From NCBI RefSeq assembly GCF_030403505.1, contig NZ_JAUEMJ010000009.1, forward strand, positions 62,001 to 126,000: a stretch of DNA of 64,000 nt, written 5' to 3'. Origin of the DNA: Glycomyces tritici (GTDB taxonomy: Bacteria; Actinomycetota; Actinomycetes; Mycobacteriales; Micromonosporaceae). Made by a program: the position numbers and the translations under genes. Numbering within the stretch: position 1 is the stretch's first letter; each line of letters starts with the position of its first letter. This document shows, in pieces, positions 1 to 8,068 of this stretch. The notes under the pieces were generated by a model, which saw nothing but the letters and a program-made list of their open reading frames with translations, was not told where the DNA came from and did no database searches.

Positions 1-243
1 CACCGAGGGGTCCTTCAGCCCGGCGATGTTCGGGTGCGCCGAGTCGGGCTTGGGGCCGGCGAGGACGCCGGTGGAGCTCCAGGTGAAGCTCGCGGGGAGG
101 GCCTCGGCCTGCACCGGGGCGGCCGCGTCCTCCTCCGCGTTCTGGGCGTGGGCGGTGAGCCCCGCCGCCATGGTCGCGGCCAGCGCGGCGGCGAGCAGTG
201 CGAAGCGCACCGCCCGCAACCGGGTCCGGATCGAGATGCTCAT
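1..243 (-). CDS. Secreted GH62 alpha-L-arabinofuranosidase, N-terminal part (cut by window edge)
   Basis: This gene is read leftward from an ATG at 243, with a GGAGAA ribosome site 4 nt upstream, and runs off the window after 81 codons. Residues 1-33 form a signal peptide: a basic start (MSISIRTRLRAVR), a hydrophobic stretch, then AHA. The mature start has the GH62 signature order: SFTWSSTG, then GPKPDSAHPN and a GLKDPSV motif, where the Asp of KDPSV belongs to the five-bladed propeller active site. GH62 enzymes release arabinose side chains from arabinoxylan outside the cell. Only the first blade is visible, so GH43 is a less likely alternative. A CCGAAA/TTTCGG palindrome lies 39 nt upstream and suggests LacI-type control. 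Confidence 0.7.
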   Translation of the reverse strand, partial: MSISIRTRLRAVRFALLAAALAATMAAGLTAHAQNAEEDAAAPVQAEALPASFTWSSTGVLAGPKPDSAHPNIAGLKDPSV

Positions 244-281
244 GTCGTTCTCCTTGGGATGCAAGGCGTCCACGCCCGGAT

Positions 282-294
282 CCGAAAGTTTCGG
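282..294. promoter_or_regulatory. Perfect 13-bp palindrome CCGAAAGTTTCGG, probable xylan/arabinoxylan repressor operator
   Basis: The sequence CCGAAA-G-TTTCGG is a perfect inverted repeat in the leader of the GH62 gene. A related half-site, CCGAAAGTTCC, occurs at 380-390. Actinobacterial xylanase and xylosidase promoters carry similar CGAAA-N-TTTCG repeats bound by LacI-family repressors. No regulator for it is inside this window, so the assignment is by motif similarity only. Confidence 0.5.
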
Positions 295-422
295 GAGGTT
301 CCGGAAATATCGTGACCGCACGAACAGGTTACCGATAAACATCGATGCCTGTAAATGCCTTCAGGCCTCCGGCGCCATTCCGAAAGTTCCAGAGCGTCAC
401 ACCACCGCGCTACAGTCCACCC

Positions 423-962
423 ATGACCGTCATCGACGCCCAAGGCCGACCCGAACCTCCCGCCGACGGCGACGAGGCCGCCACCCTCATCGGCTTCCTC
501 GACTTCCAGCGCGCCACCCTCGCCTGGAAGACCGCCGGCCTCGACGCCGCCGCACTCGACACCACCGTCGCCGCCTCCACCTTGACCCTCGGCAGCCTCC
601 TCAAGCACATGGCCTACGTGGAGACCGCCTGGTTCTCCCGCTCCCTCTTCGGACGCCCCATGGGCGAACCCTGGGACTCCGTCGACTGGAATGCCGACCG
701 CGACTGGGACTGGCACTCCGCCACCGCCGACACCCCCGAGGACCTGCACGCCCTCTGGCAGTCCAGCATCGAGCGCGCCCGGGCCCTCACCGCCGAGGCG
801 CTGGCGGACGGCGGCCTGGGCCGGCTCGCGCACCGGACCTGGCCGGACGGGCGGAGCCCGTCGCTGCGGTGGATCCTCTGCCACATGATCGAGGAGTACG
901 CCCGCCACAACGGCCACGCCGACCTCATCCGCGAGGCGATCGACGGCGAGACCGGCGAATAG
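423..962 (+). CDS. DinB/DUF664 family metal-binding-fold protein
   Basis: The product is 179 residues. After a short polar lead it shows the mini-DinB four-helix bundle order: TLIGFLDFQRATLAWK in helix 1, SLLKHMAYVETAWF with the first conserved His in helix 2, and SLRWILCHMIEEYARHNGHADLIRE with His residues in the last helix. The spacing H...H-x-x-E...H matches the DinB/YfiT metal site used by thiol-dependent S-transferases of the bacillithiol/mycothiol type. An ATG at 423 was chosen because homologues start near this point; an upstream in-frame start at 345 lacks a ribosome site. The substrate is unknown. It stands alone between divergent promoters. Confidence 0.75.
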   Translation: MTVIDAQGRPEPPADGDEAATLIGFLDFQRATLAWKTAGLDAAALDTTVAASTLTLGSLLKHMAYVETAWFSRSLFGRPMGEPWDSVDWNADRDWDWHSATADTPEDLHALWQSSIERARALTAEALADGGLGRLAHRTWPDGRSPSLRWILCHMIEEYARHNGHADLIREAIDGETGE

Positions 963-1121
963 GCCAATCCCACTGGAACGGTCTGCAATGGAGGTAGAAG
1001 GCCCTGCCGCTCATGCGCGCTGAACGCCTGCCGCGCAGGGACTTCAAACGGCGACCCGGTTGCGCTACGCTGCGGGAGCGTCACCCCTTGGCGTGCATCG
1101 CCAACGCAGAGAGGACCTTCC

Positions 1122-2342
1122 ATGCGCCGGACCACCGCACGATTGCGTCTTGTCAACGCCCTCACCGCTCCCGCAGCGCGGGCGCGCCACGATCCGTACC
1201 GGTTCTTCGACCGCCTCCTGGACTCCCAGCGCTCCGCGAACGCGGGCGTGGCCCTGTCCGAGGAGGACGAGTCGGAGCTGCAGCTGCTGCGCCGCTTCCT
1301 CGGGTTCATCGCGGACGTCCCGTCCTTGAGCGGCGTCGGCTGGCTCTCGGTGCAGGACATGGTGAAGACCCGCATCCGCAACCGCTTCCTGGTGCGGCGC
1401 CTGCAGGCCGAGCATCCGGAGGTGCGCGAGGAGCGGATCGAGGCGCCGGTGTTCGTGATCGGCCTGCCCCGCACGGCGACCACGCTGACCCACAAGATCC
1501 TGGCGAACGCGCCGGGCGGGCGCGGGCCGTACATGTGGGAGATGGACAACATCGGACTGGCGCGGCCGGAGGAGGAGGTCGCGAAGCTGCGCCGGCAGAC
1601 GCAGAAGCGGCTCGACCAGATCCTCATGCTGAGCCCGTCGTGGTCGCGGATCCACCCGGTGCGCGCGGACTGGGTGGAGGAGATCTACTTCCTGCTCAAC
1701 CAGAGCCGGCTGCACAACACGATGGCGCCCATGCCGGCGTACGTCGACTTCCTGCGCTCCTACGACGCGCGGCCGGACTACCGGTTCGTGCGCGATGTGC
1801 TGCAGATCCTCCAGTTCCGGCGCGCGACGCCGCGGTGGATGCTGAAGCACCCGGACTGCCTGGGGGAGACCGCGGCGATCCACCACGTGTTCCCGGACGC
1901 GAAGTTCGTGTGGACGCACCGGGACCCGCACACGGTCATGGGCTCGATGTGCTCGATGGCGGAATCCCTGGGGTACCTGCACAACCACCCGAAGGCGGTG
2001 GACCCGAAGCGGATCGGGGAGGTGTGGCTGCAGATCCTCCCGGAGATGGTGGAGCGGGCGCGGCGCGAGCGCATCCAGATGCCGCGCGAGTCCACCGTGG
2101 ACGTCGCCTACCACGCGATGATGGCGGACCCGTTCAAGTACGTGCCGGAGCTGTTCGACAAGCTCGACCTGAAGTGGACGGACACTGACGCGCAGAACCT
2201 GGAGGACGCGCTGAACCGCCCGCGGGACCAGCGCGGCCACGAGTACTCGATGGTGCACTACGGGCTCGACCCGGCGATGGTGGACGACGCGTTCGGGGAC
2301 TACGGGCTGTTCGTGGACAACCTGACGGCGAGCATCCGCTGA
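1122..2342 (+). CDS. Sulfotransferase family protein
   Basis: The protein is 406 residues. FVIGLPRTATT at residues 111-121 is the 5'-phosphosulfate-binding loop of PAPS-dependent sulfotransferases, and THRDP at 265-269 with the following serine corresponds to the 3'-phosphate loop. The domain order and length match the Sulfotransfer_3 (PF13469) group common in actinomycetes, where the acceptor is usually a lipid or glycolipid and is unknown here. The ATG at 1122 has AGAGAGGA 6 nt upstream. It converges on the next gene with only 4 nt between stop codons and no obvious terminator beyond the short TGACCGGTCA palindrome at the junction. Confidence 0.8.
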   Translation: MRRTTARLRLVNALTAPAARARHDPYRFFDRLLDSQRSANAGVALSEEDESELQLLRRFLGFIADVPSLSGVGWLSVQDMVKTRIRNRFLVRRLQAEHPEVREERIEAPVFVIGLPRTATTLTHKILANAPGGRGPYMWEMDNIGLARPEEEVAKLRRQTQKRLDQILMLSPSWSRIHPVRADWVEEIYFLLNQSRLHNTMAPMPAYVDFLRSYDARPDYRFVRDVLQILQFRRATPRWMLKHPDCLGETAAIHHVFPDAKFVWTHRDPHTVMGSMCSMAESLGYLHNHPKAVDPKRIGEVWLQILPEMVERARRERIQMPRESTVDVAYHAMMADPFKYVPELFDKLDLKWTDTDAQNLEDALNRPRDQRGHEYSMVHYGLDPAMVDDAFGDYGLFVDNLTASIR

Positions 2343-2346
2343 CCGG

Positions 2347-3468
2347 TCAGCCGGTGTAGTCGAGGCCGGTGAGGGCGACCCCGCGGAACGCGGCGAGCTT
2401 CTCGGCCTCGCCTTCGATCGCCTTGCGCTCGGTCGCCTCGAGGTCGCGCCAGGGCTCGACGGTGACGGTGAACTTCTTGCCGGACTTGCGGGGGCGCCAC
2501 ACGCCGGCGATCCCGCCGTCGACGAGGACGGCGCCGGGCCTGCCGAGGACGGGCCACAGGGCCTTGACCTTGGCGGGGTCGGCGACGAGCGTGGACCGGT
2601 CGCGGGCCTGGAGGTAGAGGTCGTAGGGGCCGAGCAGCCGGGTCGTCCCTGAGGCGTCGGCTCCTCGGAGCGCGTCGAGGTCGGCTTCGAGCATCCACCG
2701 GGTCTCGCCTGCGGCGCCGTCGTCGACCGTGACTTCGACGGCGTCGGCGGGCCAGTGGGCCTTGACCTCGCGGACGGGCGCGTCCACGTACTCGGCGACC
2801 TGCTTGTGAGTGGCGGGCCCGAGGAGGTGCAGGTAGGCGCGGACGGGGTCGAAGCGGTCCTCGTAGGCGCCGGCCACCGCGAAGCCCGGCATGGGCTGCA
2901 GCACCGGCGGGGAGGTGTCGGGGACGAGTTCGAGCCCGGCGCGGACCGCGGAGAGGCGGAAGGGCATCTCGTAGAGGTGCACGGCGTCGCAGGAGCGGCA
3001 GTACCGCTGGTAGGGCTCGGGCATCGCCTCGTGCAGGCGGGTCGACATCTCGCCTTTGACCATGGGCTCCTTCACGATCGTGCGCATCTGCCCGGCGACG
3101 GCATCGAGCGCGTCGAGGACGGGGATGCCGGCGTCCTTGAGGGGCTTGGAGGCGTCGAAGATCCGCTTCGCGGCGTCGGCCTCCGACCAGGGGGCGACGG
3201 CGGCGGCGACCTGCGGGGCGTCGGCGCGCCGGTAGCAGTGCGGTGCGCCGCGCAGGGTCCACAGCCATACGAGGTCGTCGTGGTGCTCGGCGGCGGCGCC
3301 GAGCCCGGCGGTCTTGACGCCGCGCAGTTCAAGGGCCCAGAGCGCGCCGTCGGCTCCGGTGTCCTGCACACCGAGGTCGAGGGCGGCCGTGTCGGCCACG
3401 GTCCCGCTCTCGCGGTCGAGCTGCTGTGCCTGGACGCGGTAGCGCTGCACCTGCTGGCGTTCGATCAT
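2347..3468 (-). CDS. Winged-helix DNA glycosylase-like protein (AlkZ/YcaQ family, HTH_42)
   Basis: The product is 373 residues, the usual length for the HTH_42 (PF06224) superfamily. The N-terminal segment carries LDLGVQDTG near residue 30, where AlkZ enzymes have the catalytic QxQ or QxD motif; here the motif is QD. Further on, the pattern around WTLRGAPHCYRR and the C-terminal WRPRKSGKKFTVTVEPW match the winged-helix repeats. Family members unhook interstrand crosslinks or excise alkylated bases, and several protect producers from DNA-damaging metabolites. No biosynthetic cluster adjoins this copy, so a general repair role is most likely. Start: ATG at 3468. Confidence 0.7.
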   Translation of the reverse strand: MIERQQVQRYRVQAQQLDRESGTVADTAALDLGVQDTGADGALWALELRGVKTAGLGAAAEHHDDLVWLWTLRGAPHCYRRADAPQVAAAVAPWSEADAAKRIFDASKPLKDAGIPVLDALDAVAGQMRTIVKEPMVKGEMSTRLHEAMPEPYQRYCRSCDAVHLYEMPFRLSAVRAGLELVPDTSPPVLQPMPGFAVAGAYEDRFDPVRAYLHLLGPATHKQVAEYVDAPVREVKAHWPADAVEVTVDDGAAGETRWMLEADLDALRGADASGTTRLLGPYDLYLQARDRSTLVADPAKVKALWPVLGRPGAVLVDGGIAGVWRPRKSGKKFTVTVEPWRDLEATERKAIEGEAEKLAAFRGVALTGLDYTG

Positions 3469-3606
3469 GCCTCCACGCTATCCCCGGGGACCGACACGCG
3501 GGGTCCGATCGGTGCCGCGAAACACTCCGGATGCCGCGATGAATCCGCGCGGCCGGTCTCGTCTACACGTGCAAGAGCCCGATACTCCCCCTGAAAGAGG
3601 CCCGTC

Positions 3607-4053
3607 ATGTCGACGTACGACCGCACCGCAGACGAAACCGTTCTCGCCACCACCGCCGACGAAGGCCCCGGCAAAGCCCTCGACATCACCACCTGGGTGC
3701 TCCAGATCCTTCTGGGCGCGTTCATGATCGTCGCCTCGGGCACGCCGAAGCTGTTCGGCGTCGAGGCCGCCGCCGAGGGCTTCGACCTCATCGGCTGGGG
3801 CGACTGGTTCATGTACCTGGTCGGCGCCTTGGAGATCGCCGGCGGCATCGGCCTGCTCATCCCGCGCGTCGCCGGCCTGGCCGCGATCGGCCTGGGCCTG
3901 CTCATGATCGGCGCGGCGATCTTCAACGCAGCGATCCTCGACTACCCCGTCATCACCCCGCTGATCCTGCTCGTCCTGTTCGCGGGCGTCGCGTGGGTCC
4001 GGCGCCAGCAGACGCAGCGGTTCTTCAAGCACGGCTTCAAGTCCGTGCGGTGA
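3607..4053 (+). CDS. DoxX family membrane protein
   Basis: The protein is 148 residues with four predicted transmembrane helices: VLQILLGAFMIVASGTPKLFG, a second around WFMYLVGALEIAGGIGLLIP, a third LAAIGLGLLMIGAAIF and a fourth VITPLILLVLFAGV. The GTPKLFG turn after helix 1 and the GALEIAGGIGLLIP helix are typical of DoxX/DoxD-like proteins, some of which act with redox partners in thiosulfate or thiol metabolism. About 15 cytoplasmic basic residues end the protein. A strong hairpin (4067-4091) follows 13 nt after the stop, so it is probably monocistronic. Confidence 0.8.
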   Translation: MSTYDRTADETVLATTADEGPGKALDITTWVLQILLGAFMIVASGTPKLFGVEAAAEGFDLIGWGDWFMYLVGALEIAGGIGLLIPRVAGLAAIGLGLLMIGAAIFNAAILDYPVITPLILLVLFAGVAWVRRQQTQRFFKHGFKSVR

Positions 4054-4066
4054 ACCCGCGCAGCAC

Positions 4067-4091
4067 GGGCCGGCGGCACGCCCGCCGGCCC
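4067..4091 (+). terminator. Hairpin terminator after the DoxX gene
   Basis: A 10-bp perfect GC stem (GGGCCGGCGG with CCGCCGGCCC) closes a 5-nt loop directly after the DoxX stop codon. There is no T tract, as is common in actinomycetes. Confidence 0.65.
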
Positions 4092-4181
4092 TCGCGCTGC
4101 GAAACGGTCGCAAGTGAGTCCGAACGGGCACTGAGTGCGTGCCGGACCCCGGCCCGATGCGGTGTCTGCTAGAAACCTCAC

Positions 4182-5240
4182 ATGGCTGAGAAAACCGGAT
4201 TGCCCCTGCGCAGAAGTCTTGCGAACACCCCGCCGCTCGCCGCCGGCATCCTCTTCGGCATCGGTCTGGCGGTCGCCACCGCCGCCGTCTGGGCCGTCCA
4301 GGAACTCGGCACCGTCATCACCGCCCTCATCGTCGCCGCGTTCCTCGCGGTCGGCCTCGAACGCATCATCAGCGGCATGACCAAGCGCGGCATGCCCCGC
4401 TGGCTCGCGATGACCATTCTCTTCCTCGGCTTGGCCATCGTCTTCTGCGGCGGCATCGCCGCGATCATCCCCGCGATCGTCCGCGAATCCGCCGAGTTCG
4501 TCGACAGGGCCCCCGGCTACTACGAGACCCTCATGAACAGCCGGCTCGTCGACAGCTTCGGCGGCAAGGACGGCCTGCTCCAACGCGCCGAAGGCGCACT
4601 CACCCCCGCGAACATGACCAAAGCCCTCGGCGGCGTCGCGGGCGGCGTCGCCTCCTTCTTCGGCGGTCTGGTGTGGACGGTCACCACGATCCTGCTGACC
4701 ATCTTCATCCTCTCCGCCTACGTGCAGCTTCGCAAAGGCATGATCCGACTCGTCGCCGCCTCCCAGCGCGAGCAGACCGATCGCATCGTCGAGGGCATCC
4801 TCCGCCAGATCGGCGCCTACCTCATCGGCGCGCTCGCCATCGGGGCGCTCGCGGGCATCTCGTCCTGGATCTTCATGGCCATCGTGGACATTCCCTACGG
4901 CGCGCTGCTGGCCCTCCTGGTCGCACTGCTCGACCTCATCCCGCAGATCGGCGCGACCATCGGCGCCGTCGTCGTCACCCTCGTCGCGCTCACCGTCTCG
5001 CCCATGACGGCCGTCGCCTCCGCGATCTTCTTCCTCGCCTACCAGCAGCTCGAGAACTGGGTCATCTACCCGACGGTCATGCGCAGCGCGGTGAAGGTGT
5101 CGAACCTCGCGGCGATCGTCGCCGTGCTCGTCGGCGGCACCCTCTTCGGCGTCGTCGGCATCGTGCTCTCGGTCCCGATCTACGCCGCGATCCGCTTGAT
5201 CGGCAAGGAGCTCGTGCTCCCGCGCCTCGACAAATCCTGA
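4182..5240 (+). CDS. AI-2E family transporter (PF01594)
   Basis: The product is 352 residues with about eight hydrophobic helices. Two N-terminal helices (residues 20-70) are followed by a short third, a polar stretch of about 75 residues holding the charged segment FVDRAPGYYE, then helices around VWTVTTILLTIFILSAYVQL and the C-terminal bundle. Motifs typical of the family are visible: the PYGALLALLVALLDLIPQIGATIGAVVV block and the YQQLENWVIYPTVMRSAVKVSN block near residue 290. Members include TqsA (quorum signal export) and Na+/H+ antiporters, so the substrate cannot be set by sequence. It is followed by a 16-bp hairpin terminator and probably transcribed alone. Confidence 0.85.
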   Translation: MAEKTGLPLRRSLANTPPLAAGILFGIGLAVATAAVWAVQELGTVITALIVAAFLAVGLERIISGMTKRGMPRWLAMTILFLGLAIVFCGGIAAIIPAIVRESAEFVDRAPGYYETLMNSRLVDSFGGKDGLLQRAEGALTPANMTKALGGVAGGVASFFGGLVWTVTTILLTIFILSAYVQLRKGMIRLVAASQREQTDRIVEGILRQIGAYLIGALAIGALAGISSWIFMAIVDIPYGALLALLVALLDLIPQIGATIGAVVVTLVALTVSPMTAVASAIFFLAYQQLENWVIYPTVMRSAVKVSNLAAIVAVLVGGTLFGVVGIVLSVPIYAAIRLIGKELVLPRLDKS

Positions 5241-5254
5241 CCTGAACCGAACGC

Positions 5255-5298
5255 GACGAGGCCGGGGGCGCATACCCGCACGCGCCCCCGGCCTCGTC
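5255..5298 (+). terminator. Strong hairpin terminator after the AI-2E transporter gene
   Basis: A 16-bp perfect inverted repeat (GACGAGGCCGGGGGCG and its complement) encloses a 12-nt loop and is followed by TTCG. Confidence 0.8.
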
Positions 5299-5527
5299 TT
5301 CGCGTCCAGGATAGGTCGCCCCTGCAACTCCGGCGGGTTGACCTCCGCGAACGCTGAGCGCCGGCTGGCGAGATCAAGTCGCGGAGGCGGCCCTGGCGGT
5401 GGCGACGCTGAAGCGCCTTGCTCTGCAGGCAGGGCTCATCCGCTTGGGGACTCGGACCCGGTGGGGCTACAGTCGACGCGAGAGCCCTTGGGGGACAAGG
5501 ACTCCACCTCGACGGAAGGACACCCCG

Positions 5528-5971
5528 ATGGGAGACGGCGACACCACCACCATCTACGAGCGGATCGGCGGCGACGGCACCCTTCGCGGGACCGTTGACG
5601 CGTTCTACGGCTCAGTGCTCCAAGACCCGGTCCTGCAGCCGCTGTTCGGCGCCGGCGCTGCGCACCACGTCGATCACCTCACGGCATTCCTCGCGGAAGT
5701 CTTCGGCGGCCCGGCGCGGTACACCGATGAGCTCGGCGGCTTCGACACGCTCCTCACGGCCCACCGCGGACTCGCCATCACCGACGAGCAGCGCGCCCGC
5801 TTCATCGAGCTCTTCGACCGCGCGGTCACCGAGCACGGTCCGGTCGACGACGCGCTCCGGAGCTCGCTCCACGACTACATCGTGTTCGGCACCGAAGTGG
5901 CCCAAGTGAACTCCCACGCCAAAGGCGAGGACGACCTGCACCCGTGCCAGGAAGTGCCGCACTGGCCGTAA
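5528..5971 (+). CDS. Truncated haemoglobin (probably group II-like)
   Basis: The protein is 147 residues, the size of a 2-on-2 globin. It opens with TTTIYERIGGDGTLRGTVDAFY, the usual start of truncated globins, continues with LQPLFG and HVDHLTAFLAEVFGGPARYT, and has the candidate proximal histidine in LLTAHRGLAIT. These proteins bind O2 or NO at haem and act in NO detoxification or redox sensing. The ATG at 5528 has GAAGGA about 8 nt upstream; a longer in-frame start at 5399 would add 43 residues with no globin similarity and is rejected. An Asp/His/Cys-containing tail (HAKGEDDLHPCQEVPHWP) extends beyond the fold. Confidence 0.8.
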   Translation: MGDGDTTTIYERIGGDGTLRGTVDAFYGSVLQDPVLQPLFGAGAAHHVDHLTAFLAEVFGGPARYTDELGGFDTLLTAHRGLAITDEQRARFIELFDRAVTEHGPVDDALRSSLHDYIVFGTEVAQVNSHAKGEDDLHPCQEVPHWP

Positions 5972-6263
5972 CGGATGGGCCGCGCTGCGAGGACCGCCTG
6001 CTGCACCGGCTGCGCAGCACTGCCCGACCTGCCAAGCATCGTGGCACGGCCCGATGCGCCGGACGTTGCTCTCCATAGCGGAGGGATCGGAGCCTTCGGA
6101 GGGCGTTGAGGGCGTTGACGGGGTACCACGTGCGGCGGGGCCTCGGGCGCGTAGGGCATGCCCCTTCCCACCCGCATCCGCCTCCGACCAACCGAAAAGG
6201 ACCACACTCTCACACGGGTCCGACACCTGATTGTTTCCGCAGGTCAGCGCGCAGAATATGCGG

Positions 6264-6914
6264 TCAGCCGGTGGCGAGTTTGGCGGCGAAGGCGATCATC
6301 ACCGCGCCGACGAGGCCGTTGCCGGCTGCGGCGAGGCGCCTGCGGCGGCGGAAGGTCTGGGCGAGGCCGTCGCCGGCGACTATGAGGGTCGAGAGGTAGA
6401 CCATCGAGCAGACCTGGAGGATCACGAAGAGCACGCCGTAGCTGAGCACCGGGTACGCATAGGCCGGGTCGACGAACTGCACGAAGAACGCGACGAAGAA
6501 GAGGATCGCCTTCGGGTTCAAGAGGCTCGCGATCAGCGCCCGCACGAACGGCCGCTCGTTCACCGCACCGGCGTCCAGGGTCTTCGCCTCCAGCGGGTCG
6601 CCCCGCCGCGCCGCACGCCAAGTCTTCCAACCGCCGCGCAGGAGGCCGAACGCCAGGAACGCCAAGTACGCGACGCCCGCCCAGCGGACCAGGTTGTACA
6701 GCACCGGCGAAGCCGCGAACATCGAGGCGAGACCCGCCGCCGAGGCCACCATCAGCACCGAGTCGCCGAGGAACACGCCCGCCGCGGCCTGGAAACCGGC
6801 CCGCCGCCCCTTCCGCGAGGCCACCGAGAGCACGTACAGCGAGTTCGGGCCCGGCAGCAAGATGATGAGCACAGTGGCGACGACATAGGTCCACAGGTCG
6901 ACGGTGCCGAACAC
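6264..6914 (-). CDS. LysE/RhtB-family amino-acid exporter
   Basis: The product is 216 residues with six hydrophobic helices. The N-terminal helix ends in the diagnostic LLPGPNSLYVLSVASRKGRRAG motif of the LysE/RhtB family, and helices 4-6 (NPKAILFFVAFFVQF and the C-terminal AAAGNGLVGAVMIAFAAKLATG) also match. Such carriers export amino acids or related metabolites by proton exchange. The GTG start at 6914 has GAGAGGA 8 nt upstream. The gene is isolated; no Lrp-type activator lies next to it. Confidence 0.85.
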   Translation of the reverse strand: MFGTVDLWTYVVATVLIILLPGPNSLYVLSVASRKGRRAGFQAAAGVFLGDSVLMVASAAGLASMFAASPVLYNLVRWAGVAYLAFLAFGLLRGGWKTWRAARRGDPLEAKTLDAGAVNERPFVRALIASLLNPKAILFFVAFFVQFVDPAYAYPVLSYGVLFVILQVCSMVYLSTLIVAGDGLAQTFRRRRRLAAAGNGLVGAVMIAFAAKLATG

Positions 6915-7265
6915 GGGCGGTTCCTCTCAGAGGCCGAGCAGTCGAGCGGGAAGGGAGGCGCGCCGCAGCGTGCGCTGCGAAACCTGGCCAGTCTATGGCC
7001 GCCGCAACCACGGCGGCAACCGTGATCTCCGGCGCCGGCGCTGACCCGCGCGGGACGCGGCGGTCGCCCCGCTTGGACACCGATCTTCCCCCGTGCGGCA
7101 TGTGACATATCACCGGTCACATGGCACTGCCTCGGGTTCAAGCGCCGCGGTCCCTCGTGCGGCCATGCCATTCCATCGGACGCAAGGCACCGCTCCGGGC
7201 CTGAGCACCGCTGGTCCGGTCTGCGGCATGTGACATATCACCGGTCACATGGCACCGCCTCGGGT
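6915..7265. other. Intergenic region (351 nt) with a duplicated palindromic repeat
   Basis: No coding sequence is supported here. The first 60 nt are the leader of the exporter gene. The rest contains two nearly identical blocks, 128 nt apart (7094-7147 and 7222-7275), each with a dispersed-repeat palindrome followed by a copy of the 3' end of the adjacent TetR gene. Confidence 0.6.
7094..7147. repeat. Dispersed palindromic repeat, copy 1 (54 bp, duplicated)
   Basis: The core GGCATGTGAC / GTCACATGGC forms an inverted repeat around ATATCACCG. It is followed by CTCGGGTTCAAGCGCC, which matches the end of the TetR coding region downstream. The block differs from copy 2 at one base. Confidence 0.8.
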
Positions 7266-7275
7266 TCAAGCGCCG
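7222..7275. repeat. Dispersed palindromic repeat, copy 2, overlapping the TetR gene 3' end
   Basis: This is the same 54-bp block as at 7094, differing at one position. Its distal 10 bases lie inside the TetR coding sequence, so the duplication carried part of that gene's end. Confidence 0.8.
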
Positions 7276-7940
7276 CCGGTTCGGCGCTGGCGCACCATGC
7301 CGCGGAACAGCTCCTTCGGGCTCGGCGCGGGCGGCAGCGGCTCCGACCCGCTCTCCGAGAACGCCCGCAGCATCTGGCCCACCAGCCGCTTCGACGCCGC
7401 CGCACCCGCGTCGCCGGCCGTCCCCAGCACGCCCGCGTTGGCCATCAACAGGATCGGCAGATCCTCGGGGGAGAAGTCCTCACGCAGGCGCCCCTCCTGC
7501 TTCGCCCTGCCGATCAGCTGGGTGAACGCCTCGAACGCCTCCTGGCGCTGGCGTTCGAGCGCCTTCGCCGTGCCGTAGTTCATGGTCAGGACCTCCGCGA
7601 ACCCGCGGTTGGCCGCCTGCAGCGCGCACACCGCCTGGACGTACTCCCGGAACCCGTCCCAGGCGCACTCCGCGTCGCGGGCGGCGACCGCCGCGTCCCG
7701 GTTGCGCTGCATGGCGTCCTCGAAGACCGCGGTGATCAGGTCCATGCGGGTGGGGAACCGGCGGAAGAGCGTCGCGATGCCCACGCCGGCCGCGCGGGCG
7801 ATGCCCGCCATCGACGCGCCGAGCCCCTCGCGCCGGTACACCTTCCGAGCCGCCTCGACGATCCGGTCGCGGTTCTGCTCGGCGTCACTGCGAAGCCGCC
7901 GGGCGCGCTTGCACATCCCGCTCTCAGAGCTCGGTTCCAT
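7266..7940 (-). CDS. TetR/AcrR family transcriptional regulator
   Basis: The protein is 224 residues. The HTH is clear at the N-terminus: NRDRIVEAARKVYRREG, then ASMAGIARAAGVGIATLFRRFPTRMDLI. The ligand domain includes an MNYGTAKALERQRQEAFEAF helix, like the SbtR C-terminal group of TetR proteins. The ATG at 7940 is preferred because AGGA lies 7 nt before it; a GTG at 7946 is in frame. It is divergent from the DoxX gene at 8069, and two matching pseudo-palindromes fill the shared promoter, so it most likely represses itself and that gene. Confidence 0.85.
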   Translation of the reverse strand: MEPSSESGMCKRARRLRSDAEQNRDRIVEAARKVYRREGLGASMAGIARAAGVGIATLFRRFPTRMDLITAVFEDAMQRNRDAAVAARDAECAWDGFREYVQAVCALQAANRGFAEVLTMNYGTAKALERQRQEAFEAFTQLIGRAKQEGRLREDFSPEDLPILLMANAGVLGTAGDAGAAASKRLVGQMLRAFSESGSEPLPPAPSPKELFRGMVRQRRTGGA

Positions 7941-7955
7941 GAGCACATCCTAACC

Positions 7956-8022
7956 AAGTGGAATGCCCTATCCGCTTATACTGCTAGACTGGGCGCCGCT
8001 TAACGGATAGGCCGCTCCACTT
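7956..8022. promoter_or_regulatory. Paired TetR operators between divergent TetR and DoxX genes
   Basis: Two 23-bp arms (7956-7978 and 8000-8022) are inverted copies of each other, agreeing at 18 of 23 positions, with a 21-nt spacer. Each arm is also a pseudo-palindrome: AAGTGGA-N8-TCCGCTT in the left arm and AACGGA-N8-TCCACTT in the right. This arrangement in a divergent promoter next to a TetR gene is typical of autorepression and control of the partner gene. Confidence 0.7.
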
Positions 8023-8068
8023 ATGGGACGGTGCTCGAACCCACTCATCGCTCAAGGAGATCGCCCCC

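Noticed and set aside
3942..5327. Long minus-strand open frame opposite the DoxX and AI-2E genes
   Set aside because: Very rich in Asp, Glu, Arg and Gly, which is the usual antisense product of a GC-rich gene; the plus-strand genes have clear families.
5972..6263. Short open frames between the globin and LysE genes
   Set aside because: They lack ribosome sites and family motifs; the GGCGTTGA direct repeat at about 6102 is too short to interpret.
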